DNA from: Norana najaformis | Lineage: Eukaryota; Annelida; Clitellata; Crassiclitellata; Hormogastridae | DNA length: 64,000 bases | Direction: 5' to 3' | NCBI GenBank assembly: GCA_964023275.1 | Contig: OZ029917.1 | Span: forward strand, 25,176,505 to 25,240,504 | Part shown: piece after piece, positions 1 to 13,754 of the stretch | Position numbering within the stretch: the first letter of the stretch is position 1 | Layout: the number at the start of each line of letters is the position of its first letter | Position numbers and translations under genes: made by a program | The notes under the pieces: model-generated | Seen by the model: only the letters and a program-made list of their open reading frames with translations | Databases searched by the model: none | What the model was told of the DNA's origin: nothing

Positions 1-1000
1 TTGTTTCAGGCGCCAATGAACAGTTCGCACTGTACAGCAGCATTTCACCATTTCTTAAAGATACACAGCAAAGCGGCGTAAACTCGTTTCTTCAGGCTTC
101 AGCAAGCAGTTTTGACAACGTCAGCAATGATTAACAGTCTGAATCTGACACATCGGCTCATTCGGCCGATACAGTAAGCGATCCGAGACCATCAGCACCA
201 GACGATAGTACTGCTCAGTATGCTGCCGATTCTCAACATTAGGTTGAAAGTGGCCTTCTTGCGCAAGTCTCCGATAATGTCGGACTCGACAAGATTCAGC
301 AGGTCTGTGAATACAGTGGACATCTGACTACAGCATCGTTTCTGATCTAGGTGAACATGTCCAAAGAGAGCAGCTAACAGCTCAAAATATATCTGCTACA
401 GAACCTGCTGTCATGAAATTAACTGATAAAAGAAATAGAGCCCAGTTTAAATAATTTCTAATGGTAAAATGCTTTGATATTCCCAGCAACATTTCACGAG
501 ATGCAAATAATCATGCTTCTCCTCTTCGGCTGCTGACAAAGGATCTTCCAAACGGTGAGAGCTGCAAAAGAGACTGACTATGCTGGAGTGCAGCAAAGCA
601 GTCTCTCTACCGTGCACCGTGTTTCAATTTCAGCAAAGGTTCTACAAATTCGTCGTTTCTGCCAGAATGGAGTCTTAGTCAGGATTACCACAACATGAAA
701 ATTAGATCATGCATAAAGAAAACGATGTTACGTGGAAATTGGCTATCAGATCGGCATCATCGGTTACCTCTTGTTGCCTGAAATTGCAGCCGATAGTAGT
801 CGGTGGAGTCAATTCTGCTCATTCTGGGTGTGATTCTTTTTCTTTCAGAGCTTGGACTAGCATTTTTCGGTTCTAGTAAACGTAATGGTGATCGCACAAA
901 TGAAAACTTTATGGGTATTAATTATTATTATTATTTCTGCATTTATTAGGCGCTACTATCTAATGACTTAGCATCAATTGATGGCACCGAGCAATTGTGA
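1..1000. other. Probable decayed transposon sequence
   Basis: Short broken frames (for example ADTVSDPRPSAPDDSTAQY at about 170, and FYKFVVSARMES near 645) look like remnants of a hAT zinc-finger N-terminus. They are too broken to classify. Confidence 0.3.
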
Positions 1001-2430
1001 GTGAAGGACTTTCGTTTCGTTTATATGTTCTTCGTTTCGTTTATATGTTCTTCAGTTCTTGTTTTTAAATGGGTATTGTTTGGGCATAATTGGAGTATTT
1101 GTGTTTTGAAACACTGTGAACGTGTAATTCAGTTTATGCTGCATTGTACAAGTATCTATGTTACGCACAGGCCCACTGTTATGTTACATTACCGTGTAGT
1201 TGTTTCGACCGCTGTATAATAGCGAATGTAAAATTGCATATGCTTCAGTTTCTCGCGTTGGAGGCTTCGAAATTGGAACACGTGGGCCTCAATTTCTTTA
1301 ATTGGCATGAGTCTCTTTCTACATTTGAAGGGGACTGGCTCTGGATATTATGTTTCAATGGCCAGTCGTATCAACTGTGGTTCTTCCTGAAGGGGAGTCA
1401 AGTGCCTGCATGTAGTGCATCTCGAGGGGGCCATATTCTCTGCTGGTCCTCGCCAAGTCCGTATAATTTTGCTCCGAAGTCCAGGCCTACAAGGGGACTA
1501 TTGGCAATATAGATAATGCTGTTGCGCAGTTTAAGCACTGCTTGCAATAAGTAACAGGCTGTATATATGTGATGGCGAACGCTCGCGCTATCTGGCGAAT
1601 AACATGAAAAGAAAGGTTGTTTAGAAAAGGCGAGATGCTTGCATAAAATTCTCAAAACCGGGACACTTTTTGGCAGTTTCTTTCATTGCCCATAACTAAC
1701 GGGGAGCAACGAGGGGCATTCCCCAGAAGGGGCAGTTTGCCGAGACGCTATTTATTATTTTGTAATTTGCTAATATTATCAGTTATGGGTAATATTTAAC
1801 TACTGTAGTTAACAATTAGTAGCTAAACTACGTGTTAAGTAGTTTAAAATTAGTTAACCCCTTTGTTTTAAAAAGTTGTAACTAATAGTTAAACTACAAG
1901 TCTCAATTTGGAGTTAATTGCTCCTTTAGAACTACTTTTTCAGCAAGAGAGTTTTTCAACTGCATGCTTGTCAACTTGTTTCCAAATTATTTTGCTGTCA
2001 CAGTTGGGAACACGGCTAGTTAGGTTGCATTTCCGGTTATAGAATAGTCGTATGTTTATGAATTAACACATTGATAATATAATGTATTGTCTAAAGTTCA
2101 TCATTGCTGCAAAGATGCAGCTACATAAACTAAAACACAGGCGAAAAATTTTACAGCTGTATGCGCGAAGTTGCTTTCTTTTCAAGAATATACGTGATCG
2201 GAAGGCGGGATTCGCAGAGTTCGCACGAAATATTCGCACATCGCAGTCTTTATTCCACTTTTATCGGAAGCGAGAGGATTATGGGAGTGCGCATCGCCGT
2301 GCCGACGCCGCCGTCGCCTGCGGGTCTTAAGTGGACCGGCGAGGCGCAACGGGGGACGACACCCTCGGTTCCCCCATTAGACACGCAACCAACTTCCGAA
2401 TTAATGTTATTTCTGCCGCTTGGCGACAGA
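1001..2430. other. No gene recognised
   Basis: Includes a TTAACTA/TAGTTAA-rich palindromic stretch at about 1770-1920 and a GC-rich patch at about 2290-2390. Short ORFs here show no family signal. Confidence 0.5.
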
Positions 2431-2960
2431 TGCGAAAGACATTGATAGAGAGATACGTAAACAGACAAACAGACGGACGGATGGACGGATAAACGGAAAG
2501 TTTAAGCATGGACGGAAATACATACAAACATTTACATATCCTTATGCATACATACAGACAGAGAGGCATACATACGGAGATACACACGCACATAAATATA
2601 TGACAGACAGACAGACAGACAGACGTATGCATATACGTACATAGGCCTAAACGCATGGTTACATAAATACATACATGCGAACACACATACATGCATACAC
2701 GTATTAAATAAATATGCACATACTAGCAGACACATCAGAAGACCTTAAAGAAGGCCGAAACACAGACAGACAGACGAATTAGCAAACGAACTGCGGTTCA
2801 AACAGAAAGTCAAGACCGACAGAGAAAGACGGCTAGACGTCACGCATGTATACATGTACGATAGCCTTTTCTGTTATATTTATGTGTTGGCTGATCTATA
2901 ACAGACGGGCGGATGGACGGACAAATAGATAGAGTGATTGATCAGCGAGGCAGGTAAGCA
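2430..2960. repeat. Degenerate ACAG/ATAC-rich low-complexity tract
   Basis: Imperfect ACAGAC and ACATAC motifs throughout. Long ORFs on both strands here are composition artefacts. Confidence 0.8.
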
Positions 2961-3174
2961 GCATCACCGATGGATATCATAAATCAACAGTTCCCAAACT
3001 GTTTCCAAGTGACGGTGAGTAAACACACCCTTCCTAATAAATCTTTGTAGCAAACCGGAAGAGGCACTTTCAATTGGCCAAACGATTTTAATTTCAAACG
3101 ACCAAACAAAAGGAAAAGATCGACTAAGCAGCGTTTGCTGAAGTCACAACAGCTAAAGGTAAAGCAGCTGAATG

Positions 3175-3412
3175 TAGCTGAAGAAGTAGTAGAAGAAGAA
3201 AAAAAGAAGAAAGAAGAGGAGGAGGACGAGGAAGAAGAAGAAGAAGCAGAAGAAGAAGAAGAAGAAGGAGGAGGAGCAGGAGCAGGAGGAGGAGGAGCAG
3301 TAGGAGGAGAAGAAGAAGAAGAAGAAGAAGAAGAAGGAGGAGGAGGAGGAGGAAGAAGAAGAAGGAGGAGGAGGAAGAAGAAGAAGAAGATCAAATGGGT
3401 CACTAGAGGGAA
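3175..3412. repeat. Polypurine GAA/GAG tract
   Basis: About 240 bp of nearly pure purine trinucleotides (GAA, GAG, GGA) on the plus strand. It could form triplex DNA. Glu/Gly and Ser/Pro ORFs over it are artefacts. Confidence 0.9.
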
Positions 3413-4553
3413 GTGAAAGATTTTGGTCAATGAATGCATCTAACTAAAACTAGTAAGTGCAATTGAAATCAAGCAACAGGACCAGAATCATCGTGAAACT
3501 GCAGATGCAGAGGAACCGCTGGCATTGTAGATGCATCAGTAGCTGCACATAAACGAGCCACAGAGAATCATCGAAAGCTGGAGAGTTGTTAGAGCCATTA
3601 TATATATATGGTCTGATGATATCCTGCCAGCGTTTACTGCTGCTGCTGCTGCTGCGGATGATGGTAGGGAAGGAGAGAAGTAACCATCTGCTTGATAAGC
3701 GCCTTCGTCTTGCGTTGAAGGACGCTTATCAAGATTATTACCCATGTGAACAGCGGACAAATGGAGAGCTCATCAAGACAGAATTCTAGACAGGGTCATA
3801 CGACCCTTTTTACGATCGCTTGTGTAGACATATATACGAACACCCGGAGCATGCTTATGTACATATTCAAAGCTACGTATATCAGATGAGCTGTAATTAA
3901 AGACAAACAGAATTCTGTGGCGTCAACGACAGACCTTTAATGTCACACGAACACGCCCACACGCACGATTATTGAATCGTGGCGCTATATAACAAATGAA
4001 ATGTGCGTTTATCAAGTCACAATGGAAAAATTCATTTTGTGGATATTTTCGGCATCATATAGAAGATGGATGGACGGAAGGCAGCGATCGCAGCAGCAGG
4101 TCACCAAGTTCAAGCACTCAGAGACGCTTTATGAGTTCCTGCAGTTTATTGCGCTTTAAGCTATCTGTCTCTGTTAGCTATCTCTGTGTTTGTCTGTGTG
4201 CACGTGTCTGCCTGGATGGCTACATTTCTGTCTCGGGATTTGTATGTCTGTGTGCGCGTGTACATGTGGCTGTTTCTGTCGGTTGGTTTAATGGAGTGGC
4301 TAATTTCTGCTAGATGACAGAATACAGTACATGGGAAGCCCTCTTCCGCCATGCAACGGCTAGTCGATTCCAGCTTCTATCCTCCTCCACCTCCTCCTCC
4401 TCTACCTCCTTCTCCTCGTTCTCCTCCTTCTTCCATCCGTTTATCGCTGTTGGTTCCTCCGTCCTGTCTTTTGTCTCGTCTTTCGTCCTTCCTGCCTTAA
4501 TCCATCACTGAAATGCACACCTTATCCTTTCTTCCCTGTATGTACACGTGTCT

Positions 4554-4634
4554 TTGTGTGTGTGTGTGTCTCTCTCTCTCTCTCACTCACTCTCTCTCTC
4601 TCTCTCTCTCTCATACACACACACACACGCACAC
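4554..4634. repeat. (GT)n(CT)n(AC)n microsatellite
   Basis: A compound dinucleotide run: GT, then CT, then AC repeats. Confidence 0.9.
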
Positions 4635-4734
4635 TCTCTATCAGTTAGTCAACACCAGTGTTTTGAAAGGGAATGACCAGACGGAAAGCGATAAGAGTGG
4701 ATAGGGGTAGTACGAGTTATTTCAGGATTTTCAC

Positions 4735-5410
4735 CTTACTCTAGCACTGATCAATATTTTGAAAATTTGAATATTCTCAAAATTGAATGTATTAACAAAT
4801 TCCAGATTTACGAGTTTATGTATCGGTATGATCACCATCTACTTCCTACTTCTTTTAATGATTACTTTTTATCTTATCTTGGAGGTCACACGTATTTCAC
4901 CAGGTCTGAGGACAGGAACTATCGAGGATTGGCCCGCACAAATGCCAGACTATTCTCTATCAAATGTATTAGCCCAGACTTGTGGAATAGTTTGCCTTCG
5001 GATATGCGTAGGCTGCCTACTTTGTACTTATTTAAGAAACATTTGCGTACATATTGGAGCACAATTTCCAATAGTTAAGTTAATCTTGTTATTTTTGTTA
5101 ATCAAGTTTGTTTCTTTTCGTTTGTTTTGTTTATGTTTCTGTATTCACTCTCTTTTAAATGTATTAAATGACATATTTTAGTTGATATTTCTACAGCTAA
5201 TCATTCGCCATATGTACATTTGTAATAGGTTATGGGTGGATCCATTAAGCGGGACTTTGTCCTTTCGGATCTGCCTTTTGATACCCATCTATAGATGGTG
5301 CACGCTGTTTATAAGACTATCTTAGATTATTTGTTTGAACGATTTCATATTTGTTATTTCTCTGTTTGTTGATTGGTTTCAATAAAATGAATTGAATTGA
5401 ATTGAATTGA
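4735..5410 (+). mobile_element. 3' end of a non-LTR retrotransposon with (GAATT)n tail
   Basis: The coding end (to 5078) reads YFTRSEDRNYRGLARTNAR, PDLWNSLPSDMRRLPTLYLF, KKHLRTYW and a stop, typical of the C-terminus of LINE RT proteins. The 3' UTR ends with AATAAA (5381-5386) and five copies of GAATT. The 5' side is truncated. Confidence 0.75.
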
Positions 5411-7190
5411 AAAAGAGGAACGGCGAAAGACGATAGACATGGGGAAGGAATAATGAAAAGACTAAAAAGAACTAACAGTCTGGAAATGGATTTGCTGGCA
5501 TTAGGAGAAGATAAAGGTCTGATCAGGCTGAAGGAAGATATACACACTGGAAGGCCCGAAGAGGACACGATCAATATGCATGAGAGGAAACAGGTAGACA
5601 ATAGAAAGAGGATCAGGCAGACTGAAAGACATGAGGACAGACAGGCAAACAGAAAGGGGAAATACAAACAGGGGTTCATGCAGGCAAAAAAAAGAGTGGA
5701 CATATAGACAGGGAGGCGGAAATGAGTGGCATGGCGACGGGAGGAGGGAAATGAAAGCAGAATAAGGGAGAGATAGACGATTAGTCAGAAACATGGGCAG
5801 ATGGAATGAGAGAGACAAACAGACGCAAGACTGAGGAAGAAAGAGAGGCACACGCACACGGAGAGACAGGCAGGCAGACAAGGCAGAGAGAGAGACTACA
5901 CTAAACACCGCAGGCCAATTTTCTTTCAGCAGATTTCGCCTCTCAACGACCCACTATCGACGGAATTTCGTTCTCATATTGACGGCTTTGCCAATCGAGG
6001 TCACCAATGAGGTCACAGTTTATTGTTTAGGGGCTTGATATCGCTCTGTGCACAGTCAGTTACAGGTCTAAACTCATTGAAGGAAACTGTCTCATGGTCT
6101 CTTTTATTAAAAATGCATTGAACTGTCGGCTGGTAGGAAGAGACTCATTCTAAGGTTCGCCTTTTCCAATCCAGTTGAAAATAAAACGGATACACCGCAC
6201 CCGAAAGAGTTAGCAATGCTGATTACGTCCTGGACGATTACCACCCACGACAGCAAGCTAATTATTGCCATAAAGAAAGCTTATACGGGCAAACTCCCAC
6301 TTTAAGTTAAGACCCTCATTAACCCTATTTTTACGTTTTAGGTCGGTAATTCAAAGCCCTGGACATTCGGATTGTTGTCTTCAGGCGTAATAATTGCTCT
6401 GCCTATTACTGCGAAATCCAGGCGGCAGATAGTGCCGTATGATTTTACTAGCATGGAATGCTTCGAATAAACACTCTCAACTGCAATGTCTGCTAATGGC
6501 AGACACTGGTGTTCCTGGTATGCACATTCTCCGTTAGTCAAAGAAAAGCTTGTGGCCTATACAAAAAAGTGAAGCAGTTTGTACGGCAAACATACTGTCC
6601 ACTGTAGGCCATGGCAGTTTTAATTATATTTGCAATTTATGTCCAACGACCCTCTGGACACACTATTTGTCGAGTGTAAGACTCTTACTTGATCTTTAGG
6701 CACCCATTGGGTTTGCCGCGGGAAACAGGAGCTAAGCCTCTTTCGAGTTGGTTAATCCCCCTATTAGCAGCGATCGATGGCAAGGCACCTGCTCTTTCCG
6801 CTTCCGCCTGTACACCTTCGCCCTTCGCGCAAAATTAGGCAGACGACGTCCTTCTGCTGGCGAAACGCAGTGCTCCTTTAATGAGCAATTTAAATTGAGA
6901 AATGTTGTCTTTCGACGCCCTTTCGGATCTTAACTCGTCCAACGAAGGCAGCTGGAAATGTCGAAATGGAAACTTGATGGTTAGGTGGGTGGTACTGTGA
7001 AAAAGAGAAAGAAGGAGAGAAGAAAGAAAAATAGCGGTTGTAAAAAGAAAAACATACTGAAGAAATCCAGACACAAATAAGATGGAGACATAAACTGATA
7101 CAGACAGTGACAGAGATAGGTAGATACAGACAACTTCCGAAGTTGCGTAGATAGATACAGACTGCACGTCGACGACTTCCGAAGTTGCCT
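5411..7190. other. No gene recognised
   Basis: 5411-5900 is purine-rich low complexity. Near 7133 and 7175 the palindrome ACTTCCGAAGTTGC occurs twice, next to repeated TAGATACAGA. Otherwise featureless. Confidence 0.5.
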
Positions 7191-7500
7191 ATCGATTGGG
7201 CTTCGAACTGTCTGCTCGCCCGATACGTGGCATAGCGTTAACTCGAGAAAAGACAGTCTTTGATTTTTGTATGTATAATTAATTAACTGAACAGTACAAT
7301 GACAGTTGAACCGGAATCGTCCACGTACAATTTCTAAATGCACGAATCTATCAACGACATTTCTAAGTCAAAGTATAAGCTGAGTACAGGGCAGACTATC
7401 GCTAAAATCTTCTTCGCGATCTCCGTTACAATGCTTTTGCGACTGATTTTATAGGCTTTTTACCGCCACAACAGCATACCAGTTCGGAGAGGTCTAGGTC
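7190..7500 (+). repeat. Dispersed repeat A, copy 1
   Basis: It shares CACGAATCTATCAACGA, TGCTTTTGCGAC and TTTATAGGCTTTTTACCGCC with copies at 13.8 and 33.1 kb. No coding potential. Confidence 0.55.
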
Positions 7501-7611
7501 TCATCGCAACACAAGTTCAACGTTTCCCAAATAAGCACACAAGTTTTGAGGAACCCCTTTCTGCAGAAGTGCAAACACTACAACATAATAAAAGCGACCG
7601 AGCAACGTCTT

Positions 7612-7857
7612 ATGGCCTAGTTAGCTAAATCGGTAAATGCTTACGCCAAGGAGCGTGAGGATCCCCGGTTCGCGTCTCGATCATGGCTTATTTCAGAGAT
7701 TTAAATCTCAGGTTAGTACGGTCCGTGCACGGAGACTTTAAAGGGCGTGGCATCCATTAAAACGGGCAGCGGTGGTGAAGGGATCTCACCCGATAAATTC
7801 AATGCAAAATGAGCAGGGTCGAGGCCATACGGTCGCTGTATAAAACCTATACATTTA
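7612..7857 (+). mobile_element. tRNA-derived SINE, full-length copy
   Basis: The head carries pol III box A (TTAGCTAAATCGG, 7621-7633) and box B (GGTTCGCGTC, 7668-7677) at tRNA-like spacing. The body and 3' region (CACCCGATAAATTC, GCAGGGTCGAGGCC, GGTCGCTGTATAAA) recur at three other places in the window. Confidence 0.8.
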
Positions 7858-10620
7858 CATCCATTTTATTTGTGTAAGGTTGTCAACAAACGAATCGCCA
7901 ATTTCCCAAGACGTACCTGAACTTGAATTGCGAATGCGAAGATGACTATCATTTCACACGCATGATGACGTAACAGTACCAAGAAATTTTACGAGGTCAT
8001 GCCCGAAAGAGATTGTTAACACAAAATACAATCAAGTACATGTATACTATTTAGGTAAAGCAGCCTACAACATCCTGATGAGGAAAAGCTAGACCAGCTT
8101 ATTAAACCTTCCCATCAGAAGAATTCACCAAATAAACTCAAAGAAGCAACACACAATGATTATCACTTGTAGTAATAAACTGTACAAGGAGATAGTTAGA
8201 TACTAATACTTGACAGTGGAAACTTTTTTATGTGATTCTTAAATGATGTTAAGGTGACTAGATCTTTGAATTTACTCAACACTATTTCAACGCTTGGAGC
8301 CTTGCACAATAATCGTAGACTACCAAAGGGATGCACGACAGTACTCGATGTAATAGGCCTAATTACTTGTTTCAGGTGTGTTATATTGACAATGCAAATC
8401 CAAGTTTAGCCAACAGATTCATTCAAAATATAAGGACAAGTTCCTGTTGTGAAATTGGAACATAAAATAATAGCACTTACATTTTATAATATCATCCGAT
8501 TTTAAAAGTGAAAGTTCCTTAAAAACAGGAGATATATGGACATGAAAGTTTATTCCACTAAGGTTATTCATGACTTTATTCAGGAGATAGTCTTGATAGA
8601 GAAGAAGGATAACCCCCTCTAAATTATCGCACAGTATTATAAATATGGCATCATCAGGGAAGAATAAATTTTATATAATATATAAATGCTATAATAATTT
8701 TAAATTTTATATAACAAATTTTAATAAATGTGAGGGGAATAAATTTTATTTCAGTCATAAGTCCAGTCGATTTTGAAATTTTACACTCCGATTCTTTGAG
8801 GTGATATCCCCATTTAAGGCCATCAGGTTAAACTGATGAATTTGTAATTTACTTCTAGTCCTTAACTCTATAATTCCACAGTTTAAGTTAAACTTTAGAT
8901 TTGATCCTACGGTATATTAATCACATAAGCATCGCTCGAAACTCCATAACTGTACTTAAATTTAATGTAGCCTAACTACAGCACAAATGTGCCCCAAAAT
9001 AAAATCAGATAACTTTTCATTTAAATTGTTTATAAATGCTCATAAATTGCACCAGAACACTTGCTATATATGTTTGCATTTAAGTATATGCATCAAAACG
9101 ATTAGCTTCAACTTGCATATATAGTTGCCCCCAAAATGATATTAAATTGCTAGCTCTGAATCTCATATTTAATAATGAATCAACATTTTATCCGAGGCAG
9201 AAAAGATCCTTCAAAATGTCCGCAGAAAGTGAAAAATCAAAGGATCCAATTTAAATATTAACCAGAACTGTGAAACTAGTCAAAATCGTTTGTTTCCAAT
9301 TGGATACGTTTCTTCTACTGTATATGCCGGGAAGATAACAGAAGCCGTTTGGCCCTTCAGCTACCATAAAAATAACTTAATAAATAATTAAGCTCAGAAG
9401 GGATAAATCAGATTTCTGTTGCTCGGAAGTTCCGTTCCATGGAAGTCTGATAACGAACGATGGTCAAAAAACCTATCTTAAGAAGATTGAGGTCAATACT
9501 TAATTAAAACCAACCACACGAATTGATAAATACTTAGCTTTAGTGGAATTGTGAACTATCTGGCTAGGTTTTCTCCCTAGGCTATCCGAGGTAATTAATC
9601 CTTTTATTGAGCTAACTACAGGAGAGATCAGCCCACAGTCCTCCCCTTTCAGGTTCGCTGTATTGGCCAATGCTTACGGTTTTGACCGTGTCACTGGCAG
9701 CCTCACTATTCACAATCCAACGGCAAAGTCGAGTCAGCAGTCAAAACCGCGAAACAGATAGTGTTTAAAACGAACCTAGGCAGATCAGATCCAGAAAGTT
9801 GGCTTTGTTTGATATTCGCAAAATTCCATCTCAGGGGATTCTCAGTCCAGCCCAGCGACTGATAAACAGACCCACTCGAACATTACCGCCAATGAACAGC
9901 CAAGTGTTGGCGCCTAGAGGTGGAAATACCAATGGCTATGAAATCGAGAAAATGAAAGACAACCAACTAAGGAAGCGTGATATTGCAACACGCATGCCAA
10001 GGATCTTCCACATATAAGTGAAGGTGACACTGTGAAAATGAAGCTGTTTGAATTGGGAAAACTCACGCGGGATAAAAGCACCATCACAAAACGTTTGGAT
10101 GCCAGACCCTATGAGATACTAACTGACTCCAACAAACTGTCAGGAGAAATCGGGGTCATCTCCAGAAAAACCCTGAACCCCCCACCAGAAAACCCTGAAC
10201 CATAAAGAGACTTTGTCCCAAAAACACCTAACATGGTTCCTCTTTAATCACACCCCCAATCGAAGAAGGTTCACTACATGCCAAATGCTAAGTGACCTCC
10301 TTCATCACACCAAGAACTGATTGTCTGTGACCCTCATTTGACTGCGCCAGTGATTTGCTGCCACCCTCCTCTCGGCCAACCAGAAAACCCCAGACCCGGA
10401 GTACAATCGTCCAAAAGGACATAGAAATAGAGCCACAAATGAAGCCACGGCGGTCTCAACGTCAATTTCAAGGCTAAACGGGATGACAATTTTGTTCACC
10501 ATTAGAAAGTGAGCAGAATAATCTTACTGAACCGTAGTGAGTATCTATAAGTCATGTCTAACTTATAGTCTGTCAAACTGTGACAGTATATTATGCCCAC
10601 ATCTATGTTTTACTGCTGCT
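7858..10620. other. No gene recognised
   Basis: AT-rich intergenic sequence, with no ORF or repeat that can be supported. Confidence 0.5.
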
Positions 10621-10844
10621 GCTGTTTCAAAGAATAATAAACATTAATAATTATTATCAATATAATCATTAATCATTATAATAATATTATTATTATCAAT
10701 ATAATATTAGTTATATTATCATTACCATTATATAATTATACTGATACTAATAATTATGTTTTACCAGAGGTAAGTGTAATCCCTCAGTAACAAAAAATTA
10801 CGCTAGGAGCTGTTAAAGGGTATCTGGAAATGTCAGGCCTCGTC

Positions 10845-10875
10845 CTATTACTACTACTACTACTACTACTATTAC

Positions 10876-10911
<36 letters not shown>

Positions 10912-10972
10912 GATTATTATTATTATTATTACTACTACTACTACTATTACCACTGCTACTACTACTACTGTT
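10845..10972. repeat. (TAC/TAT)n trinucleotide microsatellite
   Basis: ACT and ATT trinucleotides alternate in blocks. AT-rich ATT-type sequence extends upstream from 10620. Confidence 0.9.
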
Positions 10973-11208
10973 AGAATGTTGTTTATCTAACTTACTCTTT
11001 TAACACAGTTTTATATAAATCTCAGTTCTTTCAGATGTAATCTTATTGGCGAACATGTTCTGCTTATTTTTACGGCTTAAGTTTTCATGAATTTTCTGGA
11101 CTTTAACAAGTAAGAACACTCGTATTCGTGTTCCAAAGCGGAAAGGATGCTATAATATTGCTGACATGTCACTTCTCGAGGCTCTTTTAGCATCTATTCT
11201 CCCCTCTG

Positions 11209-11384
<176 letters not shown>

Positions 11385-13754
11385 ATGTTGGGACGTTATA
11401 CGATTATTGTAGCTGTCTATACAGTTAAATATGATTACTGGAAGTCAAGGATGCTGTATTTTTACCTGAATATAGCCGTTAATACTATAAGTGTCTTATT
11501 ACATAGTACCTCTTACTTATTCAATTATATGCCCGTCTGTCCAGCTGTGCGTCCGTGCGACCTTCTATCGATCAGATTCGGCGCCTATTAGGATAAATTT
11601 CTTCGTCAAACGAGATTACTGCCTTTCAGACAAGTGTTCCCGCGCGCTCTGTCAAATGTCATATATCTACACATATATATTATATGTATGCTACATACAT
11701 AGACATCAATATCAGTTTTCTGTGGCTGTCATGCAGACTTCAGCACCTATCAGATGTCATAAGAAAGACTATATTACATATTATGTAATCAATATCGAAC
11801 AACATAAAAAGAGAAGAGTCATCATACGAATGCGCACAAACCACACGCATATTGCTGTTTGTAGCTGTCTATACATGTAAAAGTATATTTCATATAGATT
11901 ATATATAGTCAATATCGTATAAAGACTAGCCACTGGCTTTGGTCTGTAGCTGATGTATGTTGTCAGAATTTGGCAATTGCGATCCGTTTCAAATCAGTTT
12001 AAGTGCAGAATTTGATTATTGCTGTACCCGTACTTGAAACCCAAGGTCGGCGACCGTTTAGATCCTGAGCCGCTTCCCTCGCCCTCCACTCCGGTCCAAT
12101 TTCTTCAAAGTGCTAGCCCGTTATCGTCTAAATTTTAATGTAGCATTTGTAAATGGCTTGGAGGTTGCAGCTACGGCGCTGGCGTGCTATGGGGCCAGGT
12201 GTAGAGGCCTACTGCCATGTTCAAAGACCTCACGGTGCTCTTTGAAAAATAGGTTTGAGACGTTTTCATGTTTTCGAAGTGAGTGCTTCACTGGTTTATA
12301 ATGACTGCTGCCAGAAGAAATGACGTCAAACGAACGAATGCTCGTCTTCGTTTATTATTCACATAAAGCATACGCTACGCATTCTGAGCTGATAGATAAC
12401 GAGCGTGGCAGAGAGAGACTCTGTGCGTGTGGATTGCAATAAATCGCAGCTTCTCTGTAAGCTCTAATCGTTAGCATTCCAAATTAGCTTGTGACTGCTA
12501 TAGCTGTTGAGAGACTGCTATTTGAAGATCGGACAAATCTATGTAGACAAGTTATGTCATACGAGTATGAAATGTTAGCGATTTCAATCTTTTTGGTCCC
12601 TGCAGACGAAGGTCGTTAAGTGTAATCGTAGCTGAGTTCGCCAGGGAGGGTTAGTGAAGCAAACTTTTTGCCGTGGGAGTGAATAATTAACATTGTTTAA
12701 TACTGAGGCGAATACTTATAAGTCATAATTTATAAGTAATAAGTGAATACCGAACATTGTTTAAAATTGAAGCATTACTGTACAGCACAAAATTACAAAT
12801 TAATAATGACAACCGTTTAAAATATCAAACAGGTGTTCAGAATATTTAAAATTATGATAAAACAGTCCAAATGTGTAGGCCTACAGGGTCGATATGAACA
12901 TCAATAAGTAAACGATGTACACAGTGCGAAGTCATATTATAAATTGCTCCCAGTCGACGAACGTAATATTGCTAAAATGAAGGTCGAGTAAGTAGCCGTA
13001 TACTCGAAACCCAGTATCCTGAGGACATTTAGCACCTTCAGAGCACGCACTTGTAAAAATATTTGCTCAAAATTAAAGCATGGTAACTGCAGAAACTGCA
13101 GTGTTAAGAACGCTCGGAAGAAATACAGCTTGGCGATAAAACAGAGTTGCATCGGGCTCTTTAGTCAAGGAGTAATTGATTATTGATTTCATCCCATTAT
13201 TGATTTCACCGAGACAGTTCTGGTTGTGTAGATAAGTCTCAGCACTATTTTACATTGCTAGACATAGACGTACTTCATGGTCACACCACATCTATTAAAA
13301 TATATGCCAGCAGCATTTACCAATTTCTCGCCTTTTCGCCTAGAAGTATAGCGCTATATAATTGAAAGTCTCTTTAGCAAATATTTCCAATATTTTCTGT
13401 AATAGTCCGACGCGGTACTCGCAAAGTGTATCTGTGAGAAGAAACAGTTTATGACCGAAAACTTCACGGGGGAAATTATCGAGGACAAACTTTTCATCAG
13501 TTGTTCGTTAATGATTCAGCTGGTCATTATGCCAAAATGCCAACACAGAGGTTGGCGGTGGCAACAGGAAGACATTTCAAAAATTTTATCTTACGCACTG
13601 TACAGTAACTATTGAGAAACATACTTATTTGCTTGTGGCCAAGTTAACCACAAACAGAAATTGTATTAGAGGCCACAGTTGCTGTTACCTTCATCTCTGA
13701 GTGCTTGACGTGTTATTTTCTCTTCCTGTTTGACTTGCTGTATGCGACCCTCAG
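11385..13754. other. No gene recognised
   Basis: AT-rich sequence without coding or repeat signal beyond single TAGGCCTA palindromes. Confidence 0.5.

Noticed and set aside
2984..3439. 151-residue Ser/Pro-rich ORF (minus) and 93-residue Glu-rich ORF (plus)
   Set aside because: Both are translations of the polypurine tract; no domain, splice or conserved signal.
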